A stretch of 64,000 bases of DNA from Bacteroidales bacterium (GCA_017380635.1 JAFODP010000002.1:62001-126000); one strand, 5' to 3'; counted from the first letter of the stretch, positions 9,051-19,337 are shown. Program-made: numbers and translations. The notes: generated by a model not told the origin, from the letters alone.

Positions 9051-10550
9051 ATGGTAACCAATATCACTGTAGTCGATTATATTGTCTTTATCGGATTTTT
9101 GGTAGGTATCGTGCTGTTTGGCTGTTCCTTCTATTTCCGAGGACGTAAGAACAAAGAAGCTACCGATCAGTTTACCAAGGCTAATGGAAGTTTGCCTTCG
9201 TGGGTGGTGGGGATGTCTATTTTCGCTACTTTCGTCAGCAGTATCAGCTTCTTGGGTTATCCCGGTGAGGCTTTCTCTAACAACTGGAATCCCTTTGTAT
9301 TCAGTATTTCTATTCCTATTGCCGCTTGGCTGGCTGCCAAATTGTTCGTGCCGCTTTATCGTAGCATGAATTCGGTGTCGGCTTATCATTATCTGGAAGT
9401 GAAATTCGGTTACTGGGCTCGCGTGTATGTATCTGTATGTTACTTGCTTACACAGTTGGCTCGTATGGGATCCATCCTCTTCCTTTTGGCTTTGCCGCTT
9501 AACTATATGTTGGGATGGAGTATTCCTACCATTATCATCATCACCGGTGTGGCCGTGCTGATTTTCTCGGCAATGGGCGGTATCAAGGCGGTGATCTGGA
9601 CCGATGCCATTCAAGGTATTATCCTTATTTTCGGAGCCATCGCTTGCGCTATCATCCTGACGGCCAAGATTCCCGGAGGTCTCGGACAACTGATTGAAGT
9701 AGGTAACGAATACCATAAGTTCAGCATGGGAAGCCTTAGCAGCAGCCTCACGGAAAAGACTTTCTGGGTCTTGCTCATTTATGGCTTGTTTACCAATTTG
9801 CAGAATTACGGTATCGACCAAAACTACATCCAGCGATACATGACGGCCAAAGACGAAAAGAGTGCCAAGAACTCTACTTTGTTCGGAGGTTTGCTTTATG
9901 TGCCGGTGTCTTTGTTGTTCGTGTATATCGGAACGGCGCTTTTCGTGTATTACAAAACTTCCGGAACGCTTCCTGCCGATGTGGCCGGCGACAGTGTCTT
10001 CCCTTACTTCATTGTGAACGGATTGCCTACCGGTATCACCGGTTTGATGATTGCTTCTATCATGGCTGCCGGTATGAGTACGGTTTCAACCAGTTTGAAT
10101 AGTTCTTCTACCATCGTTCTGACCGACTTCTACAAGCATTTTAAGAAGGATGTGAGCGAAAAGGAAGGCATGGTAGTGCTGTATACAACCACTGTGGTAT
10201 TGGGCGTTTTGGGTGTTATTGTTGCTTTGTTGATGATGGGCGTTGACGGTGTGCTTGACACATGGTGGAAATTGGCTTCTATCTTCAGCGGTGGTATGTT
10301 GGGTCTTTTCTTGTTGGGCTTTATCTGCAAGAAAGTCAATAAGATGGCGGCTGTCTTGGGTGTTATTGCCGGTTTGCTGGTGATTTTCTGGATGAGCCTG
10401 AGCCAATATCTTTTCACCGGTGCTTGGGAACCCTATCAGTGTCATTTGAATGGAAACCTGACCATTGTCATCGGAACCGTGGTGATTTTTGTCATTGGAT
10501 TCTTGTTTACTTGGTTGTTCAAAAACAACGCATCGACGTCGAAGAAATAA
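9051..10550 (+). CDS. Sodium:solute symporter (SSS family), sugar-acid importer candidate
   Basis: A 499-residue inner-membrane transporter of the SSS/SLC5 family with about 13 membrane segments. Early landmarks are WVVGMSIFATFVSSISFLGY and, later, AAGMSTVSTSLNSSSTIV, the conserved region near the Na+ site. It starts 4 bp after the aldolase stop, so the two form a transport-cleavage pair. A homologous pair occurs at 21010-23453. The family carries sialic acid, sugars, myo-inositol and similar solutes with Na+. The specific solute is inferred from context to be a 3-deoxy sugar acid released in the periplasm. Confidence 0.88.
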   Translation: MVTNITVVDYIVFIGFLVGIVLFGCSFYFRGRKNKEATDQFTKANGSLPSWVVGMSIFATFVSSISFLGYPGEAFSNNWNPFVFSISIPIAAWLAAKLFVPLYRSMNSVSAYHYLEVKFGYWARVYVSVCYLLTQLARMGSILFLLALPLNYMLGWSIPTIIIITGVAVLIFSAMGGIKAVIWTDAIQGIILIFGAIACAIILTAKIPGGLGQLIEVGNEYHKFSMGSLSSSLTEKTFWVLLIYGLFTNLQNYGIDQNYIQRYMTAKDEKSAKNSTLFGGLLYVPVSLLFVYIGTALFVYYKTSGTLPADVAGDSVFPYFIVNGLPTGITGLMIASIMAAGMSTVSTSLNSSSTIVLTDFYKHFKKDVSEKEGMVVLYTTTVVLGVLGVIVALLMMGVDGVLDTWWKLASIFSGGMLGLFLLGFICKKVNKMAAVLGVIAGLLVIFWMSLSQYLFTGAWEPYQCHLNGNLTIVIGTVVIFVIGFLFTWLFKNNASTSKK

Positions 10551-10576
10551 ATGTAAAACTAACTAATGATAGCAGT

Positions 10577-11233
10577 ATGAAAAGATTAATGATGATTTTG
10601 ATGATGACGGTTGCGATGTTCGCATTGCGTGCAGAACAAACGCAGGATGAATACCGTCAGGTGATGTACGGCCGTGCCGACAAAATTGTGAAGACTTTGA
10701 ATATTGAATCTGTTGACATGCAGAACTTTATCAAAGAACTGATTGCCACCCAATATATCGAGTTGGGTAAGATTAACGATGAATATGCCGCCAAAGAAAA
10801 GGAAATCAAGGCAATGGAAATTTCTAAGGAAGAAAAGACTGCTTTGCTCGACAAGGCTTTCCATTTTCAGCGTTATCAGTTGCAAGCCAAGCATTATTAT
10901 TTTGTATCGCAATTGGATGCCAACCTCAATTACGAACAGGTGGAAAAAGTGAAAGATGGCATGACTATGGGCGTGTATCCCAAGACTTTGCAAGCTCATC
11001 TGGAAATGATTCCCAGCTTGAAGCCCGAAGAAATCGCTTATATCAAGGCGGCTTTGAAGGAAGCTCGAGAATATGCTATGGATTGTTCTGATTCTAAGGT
11101 GAAGCATGCTTGGTTTGGCAAATACAAAGGTCGTATCAATAATTATCTTTCTAAGCGAGGCTACGATTTGAAGAAAGAACGCGAAGCATGGAATGAGCGT
11201 ATTAAGCAAGCTGAAGCTCAGAAAAATAAATAA
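10577..11233 (+). CDS. Periplasmic DUF3826 protein, free-standing
   Basis: A 218-residue protein with a signal peptide (MKRLMMILMMTVAMFALRA, cut before EQTQ). The mature part is helical and charged. It matches, by eye, the C-terminal domain of the GH140-type protein at 29854-31899: both have an EQVE-V block, LKEAR-AMD, an F--YK---N-Y segment and an AW-ER---AE ending. I assign both to DUF3826, a Bacteroidetes domain of unknown function common in glycan loci. ATG 10577 is chosen for the signal peptide. It is 26 bp after the symporter and is followed by a terminator-like hairpin. It may help bind or present pectic fragments, but no function is demonstrated by the sequence. Confidence 0.72.
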   Translation: MKRLMMILMMTVAMFALRAEQTQDEYRQVMYGRADKIVKTLNIESVDMQNFIKELIATQYIELGKINDEYAAKEKEIKAMEISKEEKTALLDKAFHFQRYQLQAKHYYFVSQLDANLNYEQVEKVKDGMTMGVYPKTLQAHLEMIPSLKPEEIAYIKAALKEAREYAMDCSDSKVKHAWFGKYKGRINNYLSKRGYDLKKEREAWNERIKQAEAQKNK

Positions 11234-11250
11234 TTTTTTTTGTGATTATA

Positions 11251-11295
11251 AAGCCGCTTGTCTTTCTTTTGACAGAGAAGATTGGCGGCTTTTTT
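11251..11295 (+). terminator. Terminator-like hairpin before the first beta-helix/DUF6298 gene
   Basis: Arms AAGCCGC (11251-11257) and GCGGCTT (11285-11291) close a hairpin with a partly paired interior, followed by a T run to 11295. The next start codon is at 11321, which leaves no room for a separate promoter of standard layout. Confidence 0.75.
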
Positions 11296-11320
11296 CTCCT
11301 TAAACATTTATCCTGAAAGT

Positions 11321-14300
11321 ATGAAGAACAGATTTATTTCGCTCTGCTTTTCTTTGCTCGTGGCGCTATCTCTGACGGCGCAGGATTTTCCACGAAGCGA
11401 TAAGAGAGGCAATCTTATTCCCGATTATTCATATTGTGGATACAAGGCTTCGAACGAGCAGATTCCATGGGTGGATGTGAAGGCTTTTGTGCCTCATATC
11501 CAGGGTGATGCAACGGCTTATATTCAAGCGGCTATCGATTATGTGTCTTCCTTGCCGATGGATGCATCCGGTTTTCGTGGTGCTGTGCAATTGGATCGAG
11601 GTCAATTTCAGATAGATGGAGCTTTGCAGATTGCGGTTTCCGGTGTGGTGTTGCGCGGTAGCGGTTCCGGCGAAGATGGAACGGAATTGTTGGGCGCGGG
11701 CCAGGACAGAACCACTTTGATTCGCATAGGCGGTCGTTTGGATCGTATGTGGACACCCAAGCAGGCCGCCAGTAAAGCGGTGAAAGTAGGCGATATGTTC
11801 ATCTGTGTGCCTAATGCGAATAAATACCAAGTGGATCAGACGATTATGATTTCTCGTTGGGCTACCAAAGAATGGATCGATCAGATGGATATGAACGATT
11901 TCGGCGGAGAATCTTCCTACATTGGTTGGAAAGTGGGTGATGAAAAACGCCCCAGCGATGTGGAAGTTCATTGGGAACGTCAGATTTTGGCTATTTCCGG
12001 AGATACGCTGTTTTTGGATGCGCCGCTCACTTGTGCCATGACTACCGACGAGGCTTTTGTTCAAGTGCAGACCTGGCCGGGCAGAATTGCGCAATCGGCA
12101 GTGGAAAATATGCGACTCAGTTCAACTTACGATATAGAAAATCCGAAAGATGAAAACCATCGTTGGATGGCTATCGTGTTGGATAATGGCGAAGATTTAT
12201 GGGTACGTCGTGTGCAGTTCCGTCATTTTGCGGGTTCGGCTGTGTTTGTTACCGATCATGTGCGCCGTGTAACGGTGGAAGATTGTCAGTCGTTTGCGCC
12301 GGTGTCAGAAATTGGCGGTTCGCGTCGTTATACTTTCCATACCCTGGGTGGACAATGTCTGTTCCAAAGATTGTATGCCGAGCAAGGTTTTCACGATTTC
12401 GGCACGGGTCGTTTGGCCGCAGGTCCGAATGCTTTTGTGCAATGTCAGGCCGATTGGTCGCATCATATGAGCGGAGCTATCGATGCTTGGGCCACCGGTT
12501 TGCTTTTCGATGGTTTCAACGGCGAGGGCGTGCTGCTTTCTTTTGGTAATCGTGGTCAGGATAATATGGGCGCCGGATGGACGGCTGCCAATTCTATGAT
12601 GTGGAATTGTTCGGCTGCCATGTTGGCCAATCCCACGCCTCCCACCGCCAACAACTGGGCTTATGGTGCCTGGGGACAGATGCAGGGTCGTTTCGAATCG
12701 GCCGATTCTTTCGTCAAGCCGCAGAGTTTGTTCTACGCGCAGTTGGCTGCTCGTAACGCTGCCACCAAGGATGATGTTCGTAAATTGATGCCTATCGATA
12801 CGCAATCGGCTAGTAATCCACCCATCGACAAGGCGCAACGTTTTGTGGCAGCGGCCCGTCGTCCGGCCATGAAATTGGTAGATTGGATAGATAGTCTGCA
12901 AGTGAAAGAACCCTTGGCGTTGGTTGCACAAAGCAAGGAAAATACCCAATGGATGAAGCAGTATTGCACCAAGCAGTCGAAGAAAAAAACTTCTTTGATG
13001 ACTTTGAATGAAGGTGTTCTGACCAAAGATAATGCTATTCTCAGTGGTCGTTCGCAAGGAGTGGTTTGGTGGAATGGTAGTTTGAAAGCAAGATATTTGG
13101 CCAATAGTAGTCGTCCGCATATCACGCGTTGGGCGCCCGGTCTCACCGGAACAGGTTTTACCGACGATTTGAATGAGATGACCGATATGATGAAAGCAAC
13201 GGACCATCTGATTACCAATCACCATTATGGACTTTGGTACGATCGTCGTCGCGACGACCATGAACGAATTCGTCGTATGGATGGCTATGTGTGGGCTCCT
13301 TTCTACGAACAACCTTTTGCCCGCAGCGGACAAGGCATTGCCTACGATGGTTTGAGCAAGTACGACTTGACCAAATGGAATGTCTGGTATTGGAATCGTC
13401 TGAAACAATATGCCGATTTGGCCGATGAGAAAGGTTTGGTGTTGTATCATCAGCATTTCTTCCAGCACAATATTATTGAAGCCGGTGCGCATTGGGCCGA
13501 TTCTCCTTGGCGTAGTGCCAACAATATCAACGATATGGGTTTCCCCGAACCGGTGCCTTATGCCGTGGATAAGCGTGTGTATATGTCGGAACATTTCTAC
13601 GATGTGAGTCACGAAGGCCGTCGTGCGATGTATCGCAATTATATCCGTAAATCGCTCGAGACTTTTGCCGACAATGGCAGTGTGATTCATTTTATCAGTG
13701 AAGAATATACCGGACCCGCGCATTTTGTGGCTTTCTGGTTGGATGTAATTGCTGAATGGGAAGCAGAAACCGGCAAGGATGCCAAGGTAGCCTTGAGTTG
13801 TACCAAGGATGTTCAAGATGCCATTTTGGCCGACGAGAACCGTGCTAAAACGGTGGATATCATCGATATCAAATATTGGAATCCTACCATGACCGGTTTC
13901 AACGCACCTCCCGGTGGCGTTCATTTGGCCCCCCGTCAGTATGGACGTTTGCGTAGCGAGAATTTCAATGTGAAGGCCGAAGTGAAAGCGCGCAGCATGT
14001 CGGAACGTATGTATGAAGTGGTGGCCGATTATCGTCAGCGATTCCCGGAAAAAGCTGTGTTGTTGTCTGTGGGTGGCGATACTTGGGCCGCGCTGATGGG
14101 TGGAGCTTCGCTTTGTTCATTGCCTTCGGGCTTGCCACAAGCATTCAAAGAAGATGTGGTGAAGATGCGTCCGATGGAAAATAAGGATGCCATGCAAATC
14201 GGAAAAGTTGGTGTGGGCTATGTTTGTTATGCGCCCGGCGCCAAAAGCATGACGCTTCAGCTGAATGGAGATAAGAAAAAATACCAAGCTTGCTGGATCA

Positions 14301-14398
14301 ATCCCCGTAACGGAAAGCCTGTGGGCGAAACTTTCAGCATTAAGGCAGCTTCTTCTGTCGAGCTTGAAAATAAGGGTATACTTTGGTTGTACAGATAA
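11321..14398 (+). CDS. Secreted parallel-beta-helix plus TIM-barrel-like protein (DUF6298 type), copy 1
   Basis: A 1025-residue exported protein with a signal peptide (FISLCFSLLVALSLTA, then QDFPR). Residues about 35-480 look like a right-handed beta-helix of the pectate-lyase superfamily (SGVVLRGSGSG, FRHFAGSAVFV, VEDCQSF). The C-terminal half (about 560-960) looks like a glycosidase-type barrel, with DRRRDDHERIRRMDGY, LVLYHQHFFQHN and VIHFISEEYTGPAHF, where the adjacent Glu pair is a candidate catalytic site. I associate this C-terminal half with DUF6298. ATG 11321 gives the signal peptide directly. It is a tandem paralogue of the next gene, 12 bp downstream. A pectin-related hydrolase or lyase is likely; the exact linkage is unknown. 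Confidence 0.7.
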   Translation: MKNRFISLCFSLLVALSLTAQDFPRSDKRGNLIPDYSYCGYKASNEQIPWVDVKAFVPHIQGDATAYIQAAIDYVSSLPMDASGFRGAVQLDRGQFQIDGALQIAVSGVVLRGSGSGEDGTELLGAGQDRTTLIRIGGRLDRMWTPKQAASKAVKVGDMFICVPNANKYQVDQTIMISRWATKEWIDQMDMNDFGGESSYIGWKVGDEKRPSDVEVHWERQILAISGDTLFLDAPLTCAMTTDEAFVQVQTWPGRIAQSAVENMRLSSTYDIENPKDENHRWMAIVLDNGEDLWVRRVQFRHFAGSAVFVTDHVRRVTVEDCQSFAPVSEIGGSRRYTFHTLGGQCLFQRLYAEQGFHDFGTGRLAAGPNAFVQCQADWSHHMSGAIDAWATGLLFDGFNGEGVLLSFGNRGQDNMGAGWTAANSMMWNCSAAMLANPTPPTANNWAYGAWGQMQGRFESADSFVKPQSLFYAQLAARNAATKDDVRKLMPIDTQSASNPPIDKAQRFVAAARRPAMKLVDWIDSLQVKEPLALVAQSKENTQWMKQYCTKQSKKKTSLMTLNEGVLTKDNAILSGRSQGVVWWNGSLKARYLANSSRPHITRWAPGLTGTGFTDDLNEMTDMMKATDHLITNHHYGLWYDRRRDDHERIRRMDGYVWAPFYEQPFARSGQGIAYDGLSKYDLTKWNVWYWNRLKQYADLADEKGLVLYHQHFFQHNIIEAGAHWADSPWRSANNINDMGFPEPVPYAVDKRVYMSEHFYDVSHEGRRAMYRNYIRKSLETFADNGSVIHFISEEYTGPAHFVAFWLDVIAEWEAETGKDAKVALSCTKDVQDAILADENRAKTVDIIDIKYWNPTMTGFNAPPGGVHLAPRQYGRLRSENFNVKAEVKARSMSERMYEVVADYRQRFPEKAVLLSVGGDTWAALMGGASLCSLPSGLPQAFKEDVVKMRPMENKDAMQIGKVGVGYVCYAPGAKSMTLQLNGDKKKYQACWINPRNGKPVGETFSIKAASSVELENKGILWLYR

Positions 14399-14410
14399 TG
14401 GAGAAATACG

Positions 14411-17353
14411 ATGAAAAAATATAGTTTATTGATATTGAGTTTGTTGTTGTCTCTGTCTGTTGCAGCACAGAGAGGAAGACAATTGCCCCTTCCCGATTAT
14501 TCTTATTGCGGTTATCAAGCTAGCGAAGCAGCTATTCCGATGTTGCCTATCAAAGCAGTAGTGCCCGCTACAGACGAAGATGCTACGGCAAGTATTCAAG
14601 CGGCATTGGACTATGTGGCTTCTTTGCCGCTCGATGAACAAGGTTTCCGTGGAGCCGTTCTTTTGGAAAAAGGTACTTATCGAATTTCGCAAACGCTGTG
14701 GATAAAAGCTTCCGGTGTGGTATTGCGCGGTAGTGGCATATCGAGCGAAGGCACAGAATTGCTCTCCATCAGTCGCGATCGTTTGACGATGATTCGTGTT
14801 AAAGGTCAGGACGATCGTACTTTCGATAAGGATAAATCGGCTCAGGTAGTGGCTACGGCCCCAGTGGGTGCGATGTCTTTGTCCTTGTCCGAGCAAGTTT
14901 TCCGTCAGGGCGATAGAGTAATTATTCAGCAATTTCCGAATGTTTCCTGGGAACGCAAAGTGACCGATGTGAAGGGAAAGACCATTCATCTGGATGCGCC
15001 CATTACCTACGAATTGACCAGCGATAAACCCGCTATGCTGTCCTTGCTGTCTTGGCCCGGCCGCATCGAGGGTGTCGGTATTGAAAATCTGCGCATCAAT
15101 TCGCTTTATGACGAAACAAATCTCATGGACGAAAATCATGCATGGATAGGTATCGCCCTTGAAAATGTGCGCGATGCTTGGGTGCGTGCGGTGGAATTTC
15201 GTCATTTGGCCGGATCGGCTGTGTTCGTGGCAGAAACAGCTTCACGTATTACGGTGCAAGATTGTAAGAGTCTGGAACCGATTTCCGAAATTGGTGCACA
15301 ACGTCGATATTCATTCTATGTGAAAGGTTCTCAGGTGCTTTGTCAGCGCATTCAGGCCGAAGAGGGGTATCACGATTTTGCCGTGGCTGCGAGTCATGGT
15401 CCGAATGCATTTGTGCAATGTTGGTCGTTGATGCCATATAGTTACAGCGGCTGTATCGAGTCGTGGTCGAGTGGTGTGTTGTTCGATATCTGTAGTGTCA
15501 GTGGCAATGCTTTGCGCACCAATATTCCCAATTTTGCCGATGCTTTTGCCGGCTGGACTACTACTAACACAACTTTTTGGAATTCAACAGCTTCGATGGT
15601 TTCTTGCGTGAAGCCTCAAGTGGCAGGCAACAATTATGCTTATGGTGCTTGGGGACAATTCAACGGACGTGGTCATTGGGAATCGCCTAATAGTCATGTG
15701 AATCCGTGGAGTTTGTATTATACGCAGTTGGAAAGACGTTTGGGCAAGGCTTCTCCCGAAGCAGATAAGTTGATCGGTTTGGGTAGAGGCGGCACTTCGT
15801 CCATTCAAGATGCGGCCTATCAGACGGCCAAAGCGCGTCGTCCTTTAACTATGCTTTCAACTTGGATTGATAGTCTGTTGATGGCAGATCCTTTTGTTGT
15901 CAGTTATGATGATAAAACCTTGACGCAGGTTTGGCAATCTTTCGTAAAGGCTCCCAAAGAAGCGAAGGATTATCCGTCTATCGAGCTGAAAGACGGCATT
16001 TTGCAACGCGATGGAAAAATCTTGACAGGTGGACGTCGTGGTTGTACTTGGTGGCGAGGCAATCCGCGTATGTCGGCACAAAGCGATCCGCATCTGGTAC
16101 GTTATGCGTTGGGTCCCGAAGGATATGGCATGGTGGACGATTTGAAGGATGTTACCGATTTCATGAAAGAGAAAAATATCTTGGTGACCGATTTTCATTA
16201 TGCCCTTTGGCTCGATCGCCGTCGCGACGATCATCAGCGTACGGCCCGCATCGATGGTGAACAGCGTGCGCCATTCTATGAATTGCCTTTTGCCCGCAGC
16301 GGACAAGGTCGCGCCTGGGACGGTTTGAGTCTGTACGATTTGACTAAATGGAGCAACTGGTATTGGAATCGTTTGGCTACCTACGCCGATTTGGCCGATG
16401 AAAAAGGCCTGATGTTGTTCTATCAGCATTATTTCCAGCACAATATCTTGGAGGCCGGTGGCCATTGGGCCGATTTTCCTTGGCGTTCTGCCAACAATGT
16501 GAACGAAACCGGATTTCCCGAACCGACACCTTATGCCGGCAACAAGCGCGTCTTTATGGCGGAACATTTCTACGATGTCAATCATCCGCAGCGCCGTGAA
16601 CTGCATCGCAATTATATCCGTAAATGCCTGGACAATTTTGCCGACAAGGGTAGTGTGATGCATTTTATCAGCGAAGAATTTACCGGGCCTTATCATTTTG
16701 TGGCTTTCTGGTTGGACGAAATCATTGCTTGGGAAAAGGAAAATAATAAGCAAGTCTTAGTGGCTTTAAGTTGTACCAAAGATGTGCAGGATAGTATTTT
16801 GGACAATCCTCGCTATGCCGAAGTGATCGATGCTATCGATATCAAGTATTGGTACATGGATGGCAATGGAAAGCCCTTCGCTCCCGATGGCGGTTTGAAT
16901 CTTTCGCCCCGACAATTCGAACGCATCATGAAGCCCGCACCCGCTTCCTGGGAAAGTGTGTATGACATGGTTTCCGAGTATCGTTCGGCTTATCCCGACA
17001 AGGCGGTTGTTTACTCGGCGAGCCGTTATCCTGAATTGGCTTGGGCAGCTTTTATGGCGGGTGCTTCCATCTGTGATCTGTCGGCCGGATTGCCCGAAAA
17101 ATTCTTGCAAGATGCTACGAAAATGTCACCTATCGGCCAGAATGGTATTTATATGATGTCTAACCCAGACCTAGGTTATATACTCTATCCATCGGAAAAA
17201 GCCGAGATAGATTTACGTTCCTTGAAAAGTGGCGAATACAAGGCGCAATATCTGGATGTCAAAACGGGAGCGCCTGTCGGCAAAGTATTCCGTATCAAAG
17301 CGGGAGAAGTATTCCGTCATACGAAAGAATATGTTTTGTGGCTTTACCGATAA
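14411..17353 (+). CDS. Secreted parallel-beta-helix plus TIM-barrel-like protein (DUF6298 type), copy 2
   Basis: A 980-residue paralogue of the preceding gene. It shares the signal-peptide start, the opening DYSYCGYQAS (DYSYCGYKAS in copy 1), SGVVLRGSGI, and the barrel blocks DRRRDDHQRTARIDGE and VMHFISEEFTGPYHF. Divergence is spread over the whole length, so the duplication is not recent, and both copies keep their likely catalytic Glu pair. One copy probably has a shifted specificity. The gene follows copy 1 after 12 bp and precedes the sialidase-like gene after 36 bp, so the three are likely one transcript. Secreted to the periplasm or surface. Confidence 0.72.
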   Translation: MKKYSLLILSLLLSLSVAAQRGRQLPLPDYSYCGYQASEAAIPMLPIKAVVPATDEDATASIQAALDYVASLPLDEQGFRGAVLLEKGTYRISQTLWIKASGVVLRGSGISSEGTELLSISRDRLTMIRVKGQDDRTFDKDKSAQVVATAPVGAMSLSLSEQVFRQGDRVIIQQFPNVSWERKVTDVKGKTIHLDAPITYELTSDKPAMLSLLSWPGRIEGVGIENLRINSLYDETNLMDENHAWIGIALENVRDAWVRAVEFRHLAGSAVFVAETASRITVQDCKSLEPISEIGAQRRYSFYVKGSQVLCQRIQAEEGYHDFAVAASHGPNAFVQCWSLMPYSYSGCIESWSSGVLFDICSVSGNALRTNIPNFADAFAGWTTTNTTFWNSTASMVSCVKPQVAGNNYAYGAWGQFNGRGHWESPNSHVNPWSLYYTQLERRLGKASPEADKLIGLGRGGTSSIQDAAYQTAKARRPLTMLSTWIDSLLMADPFVVSYDDKTLTQVWQSFVKAPKEAKDYPSIELKDGILQRDGKILTGGRRGCTWWRGNPRMSAQSDPHLVRYALGPEGYGMVDDLKDVTDFMKEKNILVTDFHYALWLDRRRDDHQRTARIDGEQRAPFYELPFARSGQGRAWDGLSLYDLTKWSNWYWNRLATYADLADEKGLMLFYQHYFQHNILEAGGHWADFPWRSANNVNETGFPEPTPYAGNKRVFMAEHFYDVNHPQRRELHRNYIRKCLDNFADKGSVMHFISEEFTGPYHFVAFWLDEIIAWEKENNKQVLVALSCTKDVQDSILDNPRYAEVIDAIDIKYWYMDGNGKPFAPDGGLNLSPRQFERIMKPAPASWESVYDMVSEYRSAYPDKAVVYSASRYPELAWAAFMAGASICDLSAGLPEKFLQDATKMSPIGQNGIYMMSNPDLGYILYPSEKAEIDLRSLKSGEYKAQYLDVKTGAPVGKVFRIKAGEVFRHTKEYVLWLYR

Positions 17354-17389
17354 AGCCTATCTTTACGCAGCGAATTTTAATATAAAACA

Positions 17390-19264
17390 ATGGATATGAA
17401 AAAAATGAATGCCTTACTGGCGATGATGGCTCTTGCCTTATTGCCGATGACAGCGCAGCAAACGCTGGATATCAAGAAGGATTTGGTGCATTACACGGGC
17501 ACCACTATGTCGAATGTGGATTATCATCATGGTCAGTTGCAACCGGCTATCGGTGTTCACAATCAGCAGATTATGCGTGCCAATAGAGAAATGCCCGAGG
17601 AAAGCGACGGTTTCGGTTGGACCTACAACCATGCTTCCATGATAGCTTATTGGAACGAAACTTTTTATGTGGAATACCTCAGCGACTCGGTGAGCGAACA
17701 TATTCCGCCTTGCCAGACTTTGTTGATTCACTCCAAGGACGGCCAAAACTGGTCGAAGCCCGAAGTGATATTCCCGCCCTATATCATGCCCGAAGGTTTG
17801 CAGAAAACACCCGATGGACCCAAGGCCGACGGTAAAACTTCTGCTTTGATGCATCAGCGTGTAGGTTTCTATGTATCAGAAAAATACGACAAGCTTATCG
17901 CCATCGCTTACTATGGTATCGCGCTTTTTGCCAAGGACGATCCCAACGATGGTAACGGTATTGGTCGTGTGGTTCGTGAAATTAAGAAAGACGGTACGTA
18001 TGGTCCCATTTATTTCTTGCGTTACAACCATGCTTTCAATGCCAAGAATACCGATTATCCTTTCTACAAAAAATCACGCGATAAGAAATTTGTGGCTGCT
18101 TGCGACGAAATTTTGGCCAATCCGCTGTATATGATGCAGATGGTGGAAGAAGCCGATCGCGACGACGAACTGATTCCTTTGAAAAAACAATACAAGGCTT
18201 TCTCTTATTATCATTTGGATAATGGCGATGTGGTGGGCCTTTGGAAACATGCACTCACTTCTATCAGCAAGGATGGTGGAAAAACCTGGTATGAGCCTGT
18301 ACAACGTGCTTATGGCTTTGTAAACAGTAATGCAAAAATCTGGGGACAACGCACCACGGACGGCAAATTTGCTACGGTGTATAATCCTTCGGAATATCGT
18401 TGGCCTTTGGCTGTTTCTACTTCGGAAGATGGTTTGAATTACACGGATATGATGTTGGTTCACGGTGAAATCTCTCCCATGCGTTATGGAGGTCAGTATA
18501 AGAGTCGTGGTCCGCAGTATGTACGTGGTATTCAGGAGGGTAACGGTCAGCCTGCCGATGGTAAAATGTGGCTTACGTATAGTATGAACAAGGAAGATAT
18601 CTGGGTAAGTTCTGTGCCTGTGCCCGTTGTTTGCAAAGCGGCTGCTCATCAGAAGGATGTTTTCAATGAGATGGAAGATGGCAAGGAACTCGATTACTGG
18701 AATACTTACGACCTAGTTTGGGCGCCTGTCAAGATGAAAAAAGATGCTCAGGGCGTGAAGTGTCTGACTATGGGCGACAAAGATCCATTCGATTATGCCA
18801 AGGCTGAAAAGATTTTCCCCGCTTCTTCTGCTTTCTCTGTCAGCTTCGAAGTTTGTCCCGAACAGAACGATCATGGCCAGTTGCAGGTAGAAATTCAAGA
18901 TGCTAAAGGTCAGCCTTCTATCCGTATCAGTTTCGATGCCGACGGTCGTATTTACTCAAAGTCGGGTGCTCGTTACAATAGTCTGGGCGCTTACGAAGCC
19001 GGCAAGACATATCGCATCGATTTGAATGTAGATTGTGAATTCCGTACCTATACCGTGCGTGTGAATGGCGGTAGAGAAGTGCGTCGTATTTTCTATGCAC
19101 CTGCTGCCACTTTGGAACGCGTGATGTTCCGCACCGGTGCCGTTCGTTTCGATCCGACGCCCGATACGCCTGCCGATCGTTTCACCGATATGGAAAATGC
19201 TTCTTCTGTAGAAGCCAAGGAAGCTGTATTCAGAATCTATTCATTGGAAACTTCGGCTAAGTAG
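17390..19264 (+). CDS. Sialidase-like beta-propeller hydrolase, candidate GH143-type Dha hydrolase
   Basis: A 624-residue exported protein (signal peptide LLAMMALALLPMTA, then QQTLD). The N-terminal about 420 residues carry Asp-box propeller repeats, for example SKDGQNW (115-121) and SKDGGKTW (293-300). About 430-620 is a beta-sandwich-like domain (FSVSFEVCPEQNDHGQLQVE). Sialidase-fold enzymes release 2-keto-3-deoxy sugar acids. With an aldolase, symporter and four-carbon-acid genes downstream, and a GH142-like barrel next door, the best candidate activity is release of Dha from RG-II side chain D (GH143 type). In B. thetaiotaomicron, as I recall, these two activities are fused in one protein. 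The propeller is fairly sure; the GH143 assignment is inference. Confidence 0.62.
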   Translation: MDMKKMNALLAMMALALLPMTAQQTLDIKKDLVHYTGTTMSNVDYHHGQLQPAIGVHNQQIMRANREMPEESDGFGWTYNHASMIAYWNETFYVEYLSDSVSEHIPPCQTLLIHSKDGQNWSKPEVIFPPYIMPEGLQKTPDGPKADGKTSALMHQRVGFYVSEKYDKLIAIAYYGIALFAKDDPNDGNGIGRVVREIKKDGTYGPIYFLRYNHAFNAKNTDYPFYKKSRDKKFVAACDEILANPLYMMQMVEEADRDDELIPLKKQYKAFSYYHLDNGDVVGLWKHALTSISKDGGKTWYEPVQRAYGFVNSNAKIWGQRTTDGKFATVYNPSEYRWPLAVSTSEDGLNYTDMMLVHGEISPMRYGGQYKSRGPQYVRGIQEGNGQPADGKMWLTYSMNKEDIWVSSVPVPVVCKAAAHQKDVFNEMEDGKELDYWNTYDLVWAPVKMKKDAQGVKCLTMGDKDPFDYAKAEKIFPASSAFSVSFEVCPEQNDHGQLQVEIQDAKGQPSIRISFDADGRIYSKSGARYNSLGAYEAGKTYRIDLNVDCEFRTYTVRVNGGREVRRIFYAPAATLERVMFRTGAVRFDPTPDTPADRFTDMENASSVEAKEAVFRIYSLETSAK

Positions 19265-19302
19265 CAGCCTTTCTGCGAAAGCTTTTTATTTGATATCGAA
19301 GT

Positions 19303-19337
19303 CCGTGTCAACCAGTGTGTTTGGCACGGCTTCTTTT
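19303..19337 (+). terminator. Intrinsic terminator after the sialidase-like gene
   Basis: Arms 19303-19311 and 19321-19329 form a 9-bp stem (one G-U) around a 9-nt loop, followed by a T-rich run. It shares the GTGTCA...TGGCAC core with the terminators at 33905 and 44417. Confidence 0.85.
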
